Below, piece by piece: positions 9,312 through 18,765 of a stretch of 64,000 nt of DNA. The notes beneath the pieces are model-generated. The model did no database searches, had not been told where the DNA came from, and saw only the letters and a list, made by a program, of their open reading frames with translations. Made by a program: the position numbers and the translations under genes. Positions within the stretch are counted from its first letter, which is position 1. Each line of letters opens with the position of its first letter. The stretch is from Bacillota bacterium (lineage in GTDB: Bacteria > Bacillota > Clostridia > Acetivibrionales > DTU013): NCBI GenBank assembly GCA_023426125.1, contig JAFABI010000100.1, forward strand, positions 1-64,000, given 5' to 3'.

Positions 9312-12300
9312 TCAATTATCGCTTTTGTAGGTTATCGTTGCAGTACCGGTAATTCGGGCTTTGAAAATAATGTCCGTTATTTCCCCGGACCAGTTGGTGC
9401 CCGGCACAATATTCCCTGTTACCGTAAGCTCAATTCTTCCAGGCATGTTTTTTACACTTAGATTTGTTCCCGGGATCTGCCCTGTCTCCAAAATATCCTT
9501 ATCGGGTGTGCCGCCAAACAAGTCGACCACTTCAAGCTCTTCTTCATCATATTGCACGATGAAGGTTACGGTATTGAAATCCTGCACGTTATAAGCCAAT
9601 AGACTGAAATCGAATTTTTCCCCGGCAGTACAATTCACGATATACTCTGTGCTGCCCGTATTGATCTCCATCCTCTCACTCCACGGACTGATGTTTACAA
9701 GCGTCCGGGCTCTTACCCTGTATTGATGCGTGGTTCCTTGAAGCAGATATTTATGAATGTAGGTAATATCGGTAATGCCGGATATTACTTCTCCGTCAGC
9801 TTCCACATCATAGCTCACAGCTCCTTTTACAGGTGTCCACCATATCTGGATCGAATCGTCTGCAGCATAATTATCGGATATCACCGGTGCTCCCGGAGGC
9901 AACGGAATGGTGGATATTGAAAGCACCGCGCCCCATTCCTTATCTTCCGACCGTACTCTGATTTTGTAATTATGATAGGTTTCGGGCTTCAGACCGCCAT
10001 GGTTGAATATGGTATTGAAGCCGTTGTCGATCAGAATGCCGTCGGCCTCAACTTCATACTGGCAGCCTTCATCCACCGAATCCCAGGACAGAGTGATTGT
10101 ATCTGTTGTAACAACAGCCGCCAGATTGCTTATATTCAGCACCTGGCCCGTTTGATTTGAAGAAGCGCTGATGCTGATGGGACTTGTCCAATCGCTGACG
10201 CCGCTGATGTTCTTCGACCTGACCCTGTAGGTGTGCCGTGATCCTGCCTTCAAGCCTTCATGCGCGTACTCCGTCCCATATACTTCTTTTATGTCTTTCC
10301 CATCGATCTCAACCTCATAGGACCATGCATAGGATGCCATATACCAGGATAGGTTGATGGAATTCCCATCGGATACGGCCATCACATTTTCAGGAATATA
10401 CGGATCGTTAGGGTATGTCGTAAAGTAGTAATATTTGCTCCATACGCCGGGGCCGCCCGCATTGACACCTCTTATCCTGTACTGATGCCTGGTGAAAGGC
10501 GTCAGGCCTGCATGCAGATATGCCGTTGAACTTTTATTATCGATGATCAGGCCGTCAACTTCAATGTGGTAGCTGTCTGTTTTTGGAGTAACTTCCCATT
10601 GTAGTTTAATGGCAGTTTTCGTTATTTCCGAATTGACGCCGGACGGTGGTCCGGGAGGATCCGGCAGCGTCCTTATCTCCTGATATGCACTCCAGTCCCC
10701 TGCCCCGCCTGCGTTCTTTGCTCTTACTCTGTATTTGTGAAGCGAATCCGGCTGCAGGCCGTTATGGATATAGGTGCGGCTCGTCCTGTTGTCCTGTACA
10801 ATACCGTCAACTTCTACATCATAGCCTGAGGCTTTTAAAACGGAATCCCACTCCAGGGCAACACTGGTTCTCGTTGCGGTATAGCCTATGCCACCGGGAA
10901 TGCCAGGACGTTCTAGCAACGTAGTACACGTAAGCGGACTGCTCCAGTTGCCGGCACCACTTGCGTTTCGTGTTCTTACTCTGTAGGTATGGGCTGTCTC
11001 CGCAAGAAGCCCTGTATGGGTATAAGTCAGCGATGTACCGTTGTCTCTTATTGCACCGTCAACCTGAATGTCGTATCCGGTAGCACCCGCTACTGCCGTC
11101 CACGCCAAACGGATTGAATTCTGCAGAATGCTTTCAGCTCTTAAGTTCAGCGGAGGCTGGGCCAACGTATAGCCGGATCTCCTGTCACTGTCAGCCGTTT
11201 CGATGCCGGCCTGGTTACGGGCCTTTGCGCTGAATTCATATAACCGGTTTGATTCAAGTCCTTTTATTGTGATCTCTTTCCCGGGGAGCACGCCCCATAC
11301 AGGAGACCCTGTAAGTGTCCCCTGGCCGGAGACATACTGCGTGCCGCATTTTATCATGTATTCCGTATATGCAGGATTATTATCCGATATGGTCACTGCA
11401 AGGCTGGCTTCTCCCGGATTGCTTACTATTATAGACGGCCTCTGCGCTTTGGTATAAACCGCATGGGATTTCTGAGCGATGTAGTCCACACTGTCCCTTG
11501 CCAGAAAGTCTACGGAATATAAGGTGTTTGGCCATAGAGAATAGAATGTATGGCTGGTATTCGCCGTCCACCCGCTTGCATTCGTTCCTATTGCAAAATA
11601 GTACGGTGCTGCGTGCATGCCCATATTGTCCATAGCCGTTCCTGAGATATTGATGCTTGTATCGGTTGAATCCGTATACGTAGTACCGATGGCAGGCACA
11701 GTCTTGTCAATCCTGAAACTGATGACTGATTCTGTCGCATTTTTCCCGTCATATGCGGTAAACATCATGGTATGGCTGCCTTCCGAAAGGCCTCCCAGAT
11801 TCTGGGCGATAAAGCCGACATTTTGGGCTGTTGCAGTATTGTAAACGGTTTTTGTGTCTCTCGGTGAAGGTTCCGAATCAATGAATAGCCTGCATGTCAA
11901 CATATCCCCGTTAAAGTCAAAAACTGAAACCGTAGGTACAAATGATGTAGTATTTCCGCTAAAGATCTGATTCTGAAGCGGAACGTTGAAAATTACAGGA
12001 AGATAATTCGTCGTTGCTGATACTGTGTTTGATGTGGTATTCCCTCCTGAATTTTTTGCAACTACATAATAGCTGTACGATGTACCGTCTGCCAGGCCAG
12101 TATCCACATAGCTCATGGAGGTTGTATTTGCTATATAAGTTGAATTTCTATATATGTCAAAGCTTGTAGCACCGCCTCCTCCGCTCCAGCCAAGCGAAAC
12201 CTGTCTTGATTGGCCGCCGGCGGCTGACAATGTTACCGGTTCCGGCGGTAAATCTTTTATTGCTACATAATCCGTCCCTGATCTGAAGGCTATTCCTATG

Positions 12301-13055
12301 GGAATGCCACTGGGACCGCCACTGGGACCGCTATACGAGAACCAGCCATCATAACTGGGATAGCGACAATATATCCCACTTGTTGTTGTCACATATAATA
12401 CACCATTGTAATAAGTTACTCCTGTCGGAGTTCCAGGAGGACAACTATATGAGTACCATCCAGATTGATCATGTCTATATACCCCACTTGCTGTTATTAC
12501 ATATATAGTTTCAAATGAATATTGATCATTATACGCTACTCCTATCGGAGTCTCAGAAAGAGATTCATACGAATACCAGCCTCTTTCATCATTTCTATAT
12601 ACCCCGGTTGTTGTTGTCACGTATACCGTTTCGGTCATAGATCTGGTATTGTATGCTATTCCTGTCGGAGTCCCAGAAAGAGAATTATACGAGGTCCAAC
12701 CACGATCATCATGTCTATACGCCCCAGTTGTTGTTGTCACATAGATAGTTTCAATCATAGATCTGGTATTATACGCTATTCCTGTCGGAGTTCCAGATAG
12801 AGAATCATACGAGGTCCAACCACGTTCATCATGTCTGTATACCCCGGTTGTTGTTGTCACGTATACCGTTTCAATCATAGATCTGTTATTTACTGCCATT
12901 CCTGTCAGCGTTCCGGAAGGACTGCCTATCGAAGACCAGCCGCCATATCCGGTTCGATAAACTCCTTGCCTGGAAGTATCAGCACTGCATGTATATACAC
13001 TAAATAAAACAATGATCCCTATTATCGTCAACATTCTTTTCAATATTTTCTGCAA
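9312..13055 (-). CDS. Large surface protein: propeller-like 40-aa repeats, FN3 domains, cohesin-like C terminus
   Basis: About 1247 residues. A TTG at 13055 is favoured because GAGGTG sits six bases upstream; a GTG at 13064 also opens the frame. After a signal peptide (about 1-28) come six repeats of about 40 residues with the pattern GVYRxxxxGWxSYxSLSGTPTGIAYN followed by YVTTTT, which suggests a beta-propeller. The middle is a run of roughly eight fibronectin type III or Ig-like domains, with signatures such as ATGYDIQVDG and YRVRTRNASGAG. The last 100 residues (LEVVDLFGGTPD, then GTNLSVKNMPGRIELTV) look like a cohesin-type beta sandwich and match the C terminus of the preceding gene. No catalytic residues, LPXTG or SLH motif were seen. 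Probably an extracellular scaffold or binding protein. Confidence 0.85.
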   Translation of the reverse strand: MQKILKRMLTIIGIIVLFSVYTCSADTSRQGVYRTGYGGWSSIGSPSGTLTGMAVNNRSMIETVYVTTTTGVYRHDERGWTSYDSLSGTPTGIAYNTRSMIETIYVTTTTGAYRHDDRGWTSYNSLSGTPTGIAYNTRSMTETVYVTTTTGVYRNDERGWYSYESLSETPIGVAYNDQYSFETIYVITASGVYRHDQSGWYSYSCPPGTPTGVTYYNGVLYVTTTSGIYCRYPSYDGWFSYSGPSGGPSGIPIGIAFRSGTDYVAIKDLPPEPVTLSAAGGQSRQVSLGWSGGGGATSFDIYRNSTYIANTTSMSYVDTGLADGTSYSYYVVAKNSGGNTTSNTVSATTNYLPVIFNVPLQNQIFSGNTTSFVPTVSVFDFNGDMLTCRLFIDSEPSPRDTKTVYNTATAQNVGFIAQNLGGLSEGSHTMMFTAYDGKNATESVISFRIDKTVPAIGTTYTDSTDTSINISGTAMDNMGMHAAPYYFAIGTNASGWTANTSHTFYSLWPNTLYSVDFLARDSVDYIAQKSHAVYTKAQRPSIIVSNPGEASLAVTISDNNPAYTEYMIKCGTQYVSGQGTLTGSPVWGVLPGKEITIKGLESNRLYEFSAKARNQAGIETADSDRRSGYTLAQPPLNLRAESILQNSIRLAWTAVAGATGYDIQVDGAIRDNGTSLTYTHTGLLAETAHTYRVRTRNASGAGNWSSPLTCTTLLERPGIPGGIGYTATRTSVALEWDSVLKASGYDVEVDGIVQDNRTSRTYIHNGLQPDSLHKYRVRAKNAGGAGDWSAYQEIRTLPDPPGPPSGVNSEITKTAIKLQWEVTPKTDSYHIEVDGLIIDNKSSTAYLHAGLTPFTRHQYRIRGVNAGGPGVWSKYYYFTTYPNDPYIPENVMAVSDGNSINLSWYMASYAWSYEVEIDGKDIKEVYGTEYAHEGLKAGSRHTYRVRSKNISGVSDWTSPISISASSNQTGQVLNISNLAAVVTTDTITLSWDSVDEGCQYEVEADGILIDNGFNTIFNHGGLKPETYHNYKIRVRSEDKEWGAVLSISTIPLPPGAPVISDNYAADDSIQIWWTPVKGAVSYDVEADGEVISGITDITYIHKYLLQGTTHQYRVRARTLVNISPWSERMEINTGSTEYIVNCTAGEKFDFSLLAYNVQDFNTVTFIVQYDEEELEVVDLFGGTPDKDILETGQIPGTNLSVKNMPGRIELTVTGNIVPGTNWSGEITDIIFKARITGTATITYKSDN
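12390..12950. repeat. Tandem ~120-bp coding repeats
   Basis: Within the propeller-like region, units of about 120 bp recur (for example those beginning near 12601, 12721 and 12841) with near-identical stretches such as CCGGTTGTTGTTGTCAC and GTCCAACCACG. The middle units are much more alike than the outer ones, which suggests recent duplication or gene conversion and possible length variation between strains. Confidence 0.8.
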
Positions 13056-13127
13056 TCTATCCACCTCACAATAAATACTTGTTTCCGTCTTTAAATACCA
13101 GTTTAATAGAACGTCACTTATCTACTC

Positions 13128-16100
13128 CTATTTCACCGTATACGTCACTTTTGAATTCCCGTTCACCTTTGTCAAAAACTTGATGATATTCACCACCGTT
13201 TTATCCGTGCCGGATATTTTATAAACGATCCTGCCCGGAGCAATTTCCACGACGCTGATTGGTGTGCCTGCTATTTCTCCTATGTCTGTCTCAGGCTCGG
13301 GCGTGATGGCGCAAAGGTCGAAAACCTCCAGCGCACCAGGGGCGTAATTTACTACGATGGTTCGTTCAGCCGCTCCGCTAACAGCAGGCGCTACAATCAC
13401 GAAATTAAAGGTTGTGTCTTTTCTTAACGGGATAGTAACTTCGGGAACGGTATTCTGAAGGATCAAATTGCTCCATTCGCTCACCGACTTCATCTTTCTC
13501 GACCTTATGCGATAGGAATGCCTTGTATTGGCTTGGAGGCCCTCATGGGTATAGGCTGTCTGAAGAATGTTTTCCTTAACAAGGCCGTCAATCTCCAGAT
13601 CATAACCGGTTGCACCTTTTACCGTATCCCAGGTTAATGCTATGGACGTAGTGGTGGCTTGTGTTTGGATATTTGCAGGCGCGCCGACGGTCGTTTTAAC
13701 GATAATCAGGTCGCTCCATTCGCCCCGGTTTGAGCCGGCGCCTGCCGCTCTCACCCTGTACTTGTGCTCGGTATCGGGTAAAAGCTGGTCATGTACAAAA
13801 TATCCGCTTAGGATGTTTTCATGGAGCTTTCCATCAGCCTCTACATCAAATGCTTCCGCGCCTTCAACTCCATCCCATAGTATTGTAATCTTTCCGCTTG
13901 CCGGAGTTGAGACAATGTTTGCAGGCGTTCCCAATAATGTTATAGCTTCAAGAGTTTCACTCCAGCTTCCGTATACGTCATTTTTTCTCGCTCTTACCTT
14001 GTAAAAATGTGAAGTGTTGGGTTCCAGCCCCTTATGCGTGTATTCAAGCTTTCCGCCGTTATCAATGGTTATTCCGTCAGCCATCACTTCGTAGCCGGTA
14101 GCTTTCTGAACCGGTTCCCAGGAGATCTTAATCTCTTTGCCTTTGGGTATGGCTTTTATATCCCCGGGCGTCTCAATCAGAGTACGCACGGTGAAATATT
14201 CGCTCCAGATCCCTGTAATTTCATTGTTTCTAGCCCTGACCCTATACTTATGTACGGTATCCGGCAGCAATCCGGTATGCGAGTATACATTACCCAGTCC
14301 ATTATCAACAACAAGCCCGTCAACCTCAATATCATATCCGGATGCTTTTGCAATCATGTCCCATTTGATCTGTACCTGATCGCTCCCAGCATTTAATAGA
14401 ATGTTCTCGGGGGCTTTCAAAAGCGTATTTGCAATAAAATAGCCGCTCCACATTCCAGTTGTGGCTTCGTTCCTGGCCCTCACCCGATAGGCATGTTCAG
14501 AATCGGGAAGCAGCTCCGGATGTATGAATTCCGGAAGTTCCGCAGTGCCTGAAATTATTCCGTCAATTTCAATATCATATCCTGTCGCATCGGTTACGGG
14601 CTCCCAATCCAGGACTATTTCATTTACGGAAACACCGGTGTGGACCTTCGCCGGAGCGGAAAGCAAGGTTACCGCATGGATCTCATTGCTCCAGTCGCTT
14701 GACCCGTCTCCGTTTTTTGATCGGACTCGAAAGGTGCAGCTGGTATTGGAAGCCATATCGGAGCTCTCATAAAGGTTATCCCTTATGTCGGCAACAGTTG
14801 TTCCATTTACTTCCAGATCATAACCGGTTGCTCCGGAAGCTGACGCCCATTCGACCCGTATTCCTGTATCGCTGACCTGTGATATGAATGGCGAAGGAAC
14901 CTGCGGAAGTGTGGTACACGCAGCAATATCGCTCCAGTCACCCCTCCCGGCCGGATTTACAGCCCGCACCCTGTAAATATATTGCGTATTGGGATTCAGT
15001 CCGTAATGGTTGTAGGCATTGACGCCTCCTGTGCTTACGGGAGTATTCAGCACCTCTATTTCATAATCGAAAGCGCTGATTGTCTCATCCCAGGTAACGG
15101 TTATATATTTGCTTGCCGGCGTTGTGACCAAATTTTGGGGCTTATCCGGCAGCGTCCAGGCGATATATTCCTCGCTCCACTCGCCTTTGCCGCTGGAATT
15201 TTCAGCTCTGACCTTAAAAGCATGCCGGGTCCCCGGATTTAGACCCTCCATGGAATATGGGCTTGAAACAGCCTCCAAAACATTGCCTTCAATGGAAATG
15301 TCATAACGTTGGGCACCTGTCACCGGCGCCCAGGATATCTTGATTTCCGTTTGCGTCGATTCTGTGTTTATAGTGTCAACCAGGCCGGGGATAGTCCACA
15401 TGCTGCCGGGGCTGCTCCATTTGCCTTCACCGCTGGAATTTTTGGCCCTGATTCTGAAAGAATGCTCTGTTCCCGGTAAAAGTCCGTGATGGGTGTATAA
15501 ACTGGCCACGTCCTCAATGATTTTCCCATCGGCTTCCATGTCATAGCCCGTAGCCCCATTTACTGCATTCCACTGTATTGTTACTGACGATACCGTTGGA
15601 TACACCAGTTTGTAATCCGGTATACCGGGAAGCGTCCAGATGTATAATGCCCTGCTCCATCTGCCTTTTCCGCTGGTGTTGCAGGCTCTAATCCTGTATA
15701 TGTGTTCTGTTCCTTCCATCAAAGCATTATGAAAATATGGATTGGTTATATTTTCGATTAAAACACCATCTGCCTCAACATCGTAGGTCAGCGCACCTTC
15801 AATTGTCTCCCAGCCTATCGATATGACCTCTTCCGTTGCATGCGTGTCGAAATTCCCGACAATTCCGGGAATCGTCCACGTCACGGCAGCTTCGCTCCAT
15901 TTGCCGGCTCCGCTGCTGTTTTTCGCCCTGATTCGATAGGTGTGCTCTGTTCCCGGCCTGAGCCCCGAATTTAAAAACGGCAGCTGCACATCTTCCATAA
16001 CGATACCGTCAACTTCCGCATCATAGCCCACCGCACCAATTACAGGCTGATATTCAACCAGAATCTCCGTCTCCATCGGCTTGAGAGCAAGCGCGCCAAC

Positions 16101-18275
16101 TTTGTCAGGTATGGTCCATATTGCAAAGGGGTCACCCCAGTTTCCCACACCACAGGGATTCTTTGCTCTCAGACGGTAATGGTGCTCGGTGCCCGGCTGT
16201 AGTCCGGTATGTATATAAGGACTGGTTACGGATTCAAAAAGCTGACCGTCAACCTCAATATCATAGCCGGCTGCGCCGATGGAATCATTCCACTCAATGG
16301 AGATAGCATCTTCCGTCGCCTCACTGCCTTTGAATTCCGGTGCTGCCGAAAGTGTCATCCATTCAAAATAATCGCTCCAGCTCCCGGTAAGCGTACTGCT
16401 TGTTCCTCTGACCCTATAGCTGTAAAGAGTACCTGCATCCAGGCCGCTATGTTCATAGACAGCTTCGGTTACAGTACCGGTTAATACACTATTGGCTTCA
16501 ATATCATAACCCGTCGCGCCTTCAACAGGGATCCAGGATAATTCAATGGAATTCTCCCCGGAAACCGCTTCAATTCCCGAAGGCTTTCCAAACAGGACAT
16601 TGTCCCCCCAGATCATTTCGTTTCCCAGAAACACCGAGACCTTATCCCAGACAATATAGTCCGCCGATCCGTTAAAAGAATAGTCATTGGCCTGAAGGTA
16701 TTCGGACCAGTCCTGCTTTGCGATTCTCAAATGAACCTCGACACTCTTTCCAGGCCTTATTTTCCCCGCTTCGGGAGTAAACCCCGTTTCAAAATAGCTC
16801 CCGGCGTTATCAAAAGGCTCGGCTAAATCTGCAAATCTCCCGGCAGCATTGCCGCCGCCTACGCTTGACCAATCATACCAGTAGTTCTGGAGCTTTTCAT
16901 CCTCTCTCGTATAATAATACCTTATTTTTACATCCTTGAGGTTGATACTGATATTTCCGGTATTCTTCAAAAGATACCGGACAAATACCGTATTTGAAAC
17001 TTCATTTGCATTTGCATTGGACATTTTTAATTCCACCGATTGAAAAGGCTTTATAATGGGCGCCGGCACATCCGGCTCGATACCCCAGATAAGCTCTTCG
17101 CTGATATAAACTGCAGCTTTGGACCATACGGTATAATCCGTAGAATCGCCGTTAAATGAATAATCATCGGACTGTATATAACTGCTCCAATCGGATTTTG
17201 CAATTCTGCTGTGAATTTCTACGGATCCGCCGGGTTCCAGATCACCGGCTCCGGATGCGAATCCGGTTTCAACATAATGGTCGGCGCCGATCATCGCCGC
17301 CGGCATCTTGACAATCGAACCGCTTAAATTGGCATTTCCCGCGCTGAACCAGTCACACCAGTAATTCTGAGCCATTTCTTCATCGAGGGCGTACTCATCA
17401 ATGGTATAGAAATATTTTATTTTTACATCTGCGAGACTGATCGGCACATTTCCGGTATTCTTCAGAAGATAATGGATGGAAATGGTATTTGTCTCTTCGT
17501 TTGTATTCGTATTGGACAGTTGTAATTCCACCGCCCGGATGGGTTCGATTGCCGGTGCGGGCTCCTCCGGTTCAACACCCGAGATAAGCTCTCCGTTATA
17601 ATAAACGGCAGCTTTGGACCATTCGGCATAATTTGTGCCGTCTTTATTGAATGAATAATCATCAGACTGTGTATAACTACTCCAATCGGATTTTGCAATT
17701 CTGCAGTGGATTTCCACATATTCGCCTGATTTCAAACTTCCGGCTCCGGCTGTAAATCCGTTTTCAACATAATAGTCCGCCCCCACCATAGCCGTCGGCA
17801 TCTTGACAAACGAACCGGTCATATTGGCATTCCCTGCGCTGGACCAATCATACCAGTAATTCTGACTTGTTTCTTTATCGATCGTGTAAAAGTATCGTAT
17901 TTTTACCTTTTGAAGGTCGATATCCTGGTTTCCGGTATTATAAAGCCTGTATTTAACAGAAATGCTATTGTGTGTTTCCTGCGTATTTTCATTATACATC
18001 TCAAGCTTTAAAGCAGAGACCGCACCGATGGGTGAAGAAATTGGTGTTGGAGCCGGCTCCAACGTCGGTACCGGAGTTTGCCCCGATGTTGGCTCCGGCG
18101 TCACGCCCGGAGTCGATCCCGTCGTTCCTTCCGGCGTAACTGCCGGCGTCGGTTCTGCTGTCGCTTCGGGTACCGGCCCCTGCACTCCTTCCGCGATAAC
18201 TCCGTAAACAGTGAAAAAAGTGAAAGCAAAAATCATTAGAAATGCGGCAATCCCAGGTATTTTAGATTTTTTCAT
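13128..18275 (-). CDS. Cellulose-binding surface protein: 3 x CBM3, ~13 FN3 domains, cohesin-like C terminus
   Basis: A 1715-residue protein starting at ATG 18275 behind GGGAG. Residues 1-29 form a signal peptide and 30-83 are a Pro/Thr linker. Three CBM3 modules follow (about 84-232, 240-392, 400-545), recognised by KVKIRYFYTID, QNYWYDWSSAG, GADYYVENGF, IAKSDWSSY and DDYSFN. CBM3 modules bind crystalline cellulose through planar aromatic strips. About 13 FN3-like domains follow (550-1610), each with a GATGYDIEVDG-type strand and a YRVRAKNSSGxGxWS strand. The last 105 residues (ALEVFDLCAITPEPE, then GTPISVVEIAPGRIVY) are cohesin-like and match the C terminus of the next gene. There is no glycosidase domain, dockerin, SLH or sortase motif. 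It likely tethers cells or an extracellular assembly to cellulose. It heads the secreted-protein block. Confidence 0.93.
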   Translation of the reverse strand: MKKSKIPGIAAFLMIFAFTFFTVYGVIAEGVQGPVPEATAEPTPAVTPEGTTGSTPGVTPEPTSGQTPVPTLEPAPTPISSPIGAVSALKLEMYNENTQETHNSISVKYRLYNTGNQDIDLQKVKIRYFYTIDKETSQNYWYDWSSAGNANMTGSFVKMPTAMVGADYYVENGFTAGAGSLKSGEYVEIHCRIAKSDWSSYTQSDDYSFNKDGTNYAEWSKAAVYYNGELISGVEPEEPAPAIEPIRAVELQLSNTNTNEETNTISIHYLLKNTGNVPISLADVKIKYFYTIDEYALDEEMAQNYWCDWFSAGNANLSGSIVKMPAAMIGADHYVETGFASGAGDLEPGGSVEIHSRIAKSDWSSYIQSDDYSFNGDSTDYTVWSKAAVYISEELIWGIEPDVPAPIIKPFQSVELKMSNANANEVSNTVFVRYLLKNTGNISINLKDVKIRYYYTREDEKLQNYWYDWSSVGGGNAAGRFADLAEPFDNAGSYFETGFTPEAGKIRPGKSVEVHLRIAKQDWSEYLQANDYSFNGSADYIVWDKVSVFLGNEMIWGDNVLFGKPSGIEAVSGENSIELSWIPVEGATGYDIEANSVLTGTVTEAVYEHSGLDAGTLYSYRVRGTSSTLTGSWSDYFEWMTLSAAPEFKGSEATEDAISIEWNDSIGAAGYDIEVDGQLFESVTSPYIHTGLQPGTEHHYRLRAKNPCGVGNWGDPFAIWTIPDKVGALALKPMETEILVEYQPVIGAVGYDAEVDGIVMEDVQLPFLNSGLRPGTEHTYRIRAKNSSGAGKWSEAAVTWTIPGIVGNFDTHATEEVISIGWETIEGALTYDVEADGVLIENITNPYFHNALMEGTEHIYRIRACNTSGKGRWSRALYIWTLPGIPDYKLVYPTVSSVTIQWNAVNGATGYDMEADGKIIEDVASLYTHHGLLPGTEHSFRIRAKNSSGEGKWSSPGSMWTIPGLVDTINTESTQTEIKISWAPVTGAQRYDISIEGNVLEAVSSPYSMEGLNPGTRHAFKVRAENSSGKGEWSEEYIAWTLPDKPQNLVTTPASKYITVTWDETISAFDYEIEVLNTPVSTGGVNAYNHYGLNPNTQYIYRVRAVNPAGRGDWSDIAACTTLPQVPSPFISQVSDTGIRVEWASASGATGYDLEVNGTTVADIRDNLYESSDMASNTSCTFRVRSKNGDGSSDWSNEIHAVTLLSAPAKVHTGVSVNEIVLDWEPVTDATGYDIEIDGIISGTAELPEFIHPELLPDSEHAYRVRARNEATTGMWSGYFIANTLLKAPENILLNAGSDQVQIKWDMIAKASGYDIEVDGLVVDNGLGNVYSHTGLLPDTVHKYRVRARNNEITGIWSEYFTVRTLIETPGDIKAIPKGKEIKISWEPVQKATGYEVMADGITIDNGGKLEYTHKGLEPNTSHFYKVRARKNDVYGSWSETLEAITLLGTPANIVSTPASGKITILWDGVEGAEAFDVEADGKLHENILSGYFVHDQLLPDTEHKYRVRAAGAGSNRGEWSDLIIVKTTVGAPANIQTQATTTSIALTWDTVKGATGYDLEIDGLVKENILQTAYTHEGLQANTRHSYRIRSRKMKSVSEWSNLILQNTVPEVTIPLRKDTTFNFVIVAPAVSGAAERTIVVNYAPGALEVFDLCAITPEPETDIGEIAGTPISVVEIAPGRIVYKISGTDKTVVNIIKFLTKVNGNSKVTYTVK

Positions 18276-18408
18276 CGTCTGTCTCCCTCACCTTTATTGA
18301 ATTTAAAGCAAATAAAAAAAAGCCGGTTGCACTACTCGCTCCATGTAATCCAAGTGCCCAAATACAGATTACACTTCACCGCATCTTTAAGTAATCAGGG
18401 TTATTTGT

Positions 18409-18520
18409 TACCGCAGCGGAACATTTTATTTTACTTTTACAGAAATAACGCGTTGAAGTAATCGCGATATTCTGTAAGGCGTATAAATACCGGTAAAGTA
18501 ATGCTTGTTTCGCTGTAGTA
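18409..18520. repeat. Nested double-hairpin element, copy A
   Basis: The outer arms are TACCGCAGCGGAAC... and ...GTTTCGCTGTAGTA. Inside is a second stem, TTACAGAAATAACGCG paired with TCGCGATATTCTGTAA. The same design occurs at 20651, 20835 and 37851. This copy lies inside the predicted 5' leader of the CBM3 protein gene. Confidence 0.8.
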
Positions 18521-18635
18521 TTGCCTGTAGTAATTTCTAAATTTTAGCCTTTGTAACTTAAAATGAATTCTTTTGTGAAATATTACATGAATGTTATATT
18601 CTAATTTTAAATATTTGAATATACATTTATGGCAT

Positions 18636-18665
18636 ATTATAGCGTATAAAGTTGAATATTGTCAA
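18636..18665 (-). promoter_or_regulatory. Consensus sigma-A promoter for the CBM3/FN3 gene
   Basis: Reading the minus strand, TTGACA (18665-18660) is separated by 18 bases from TATAAT (18641-18636). Transcription would start near 18629, which gives a leader of about 350 nt before the ATG at 18275. The leader contains nested hairpin copy A. Nothing else recognisable was seen in the AT-rich stretch 18521-18765. Confidence 0.75.
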
Positions 18666-18765
18666 TAGCACTTGACTCGTCTCGACATCTAGGCAAAATA
18701 ATGGCATAAAAAATTTCATGCCGCTGACCGTTCACCGTGGCGGTTTCGTTCTTCAACCCTCCCAC

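Noticed and set aside
18276..18400. Possible ligand-binding riboswitch in the CBM3 leader
   Set aside because: Hairpin arms (GTAATC/GATTAC) and a T run are present, but no core of a known class such as c-di-GMP or preQ1 could be matched.
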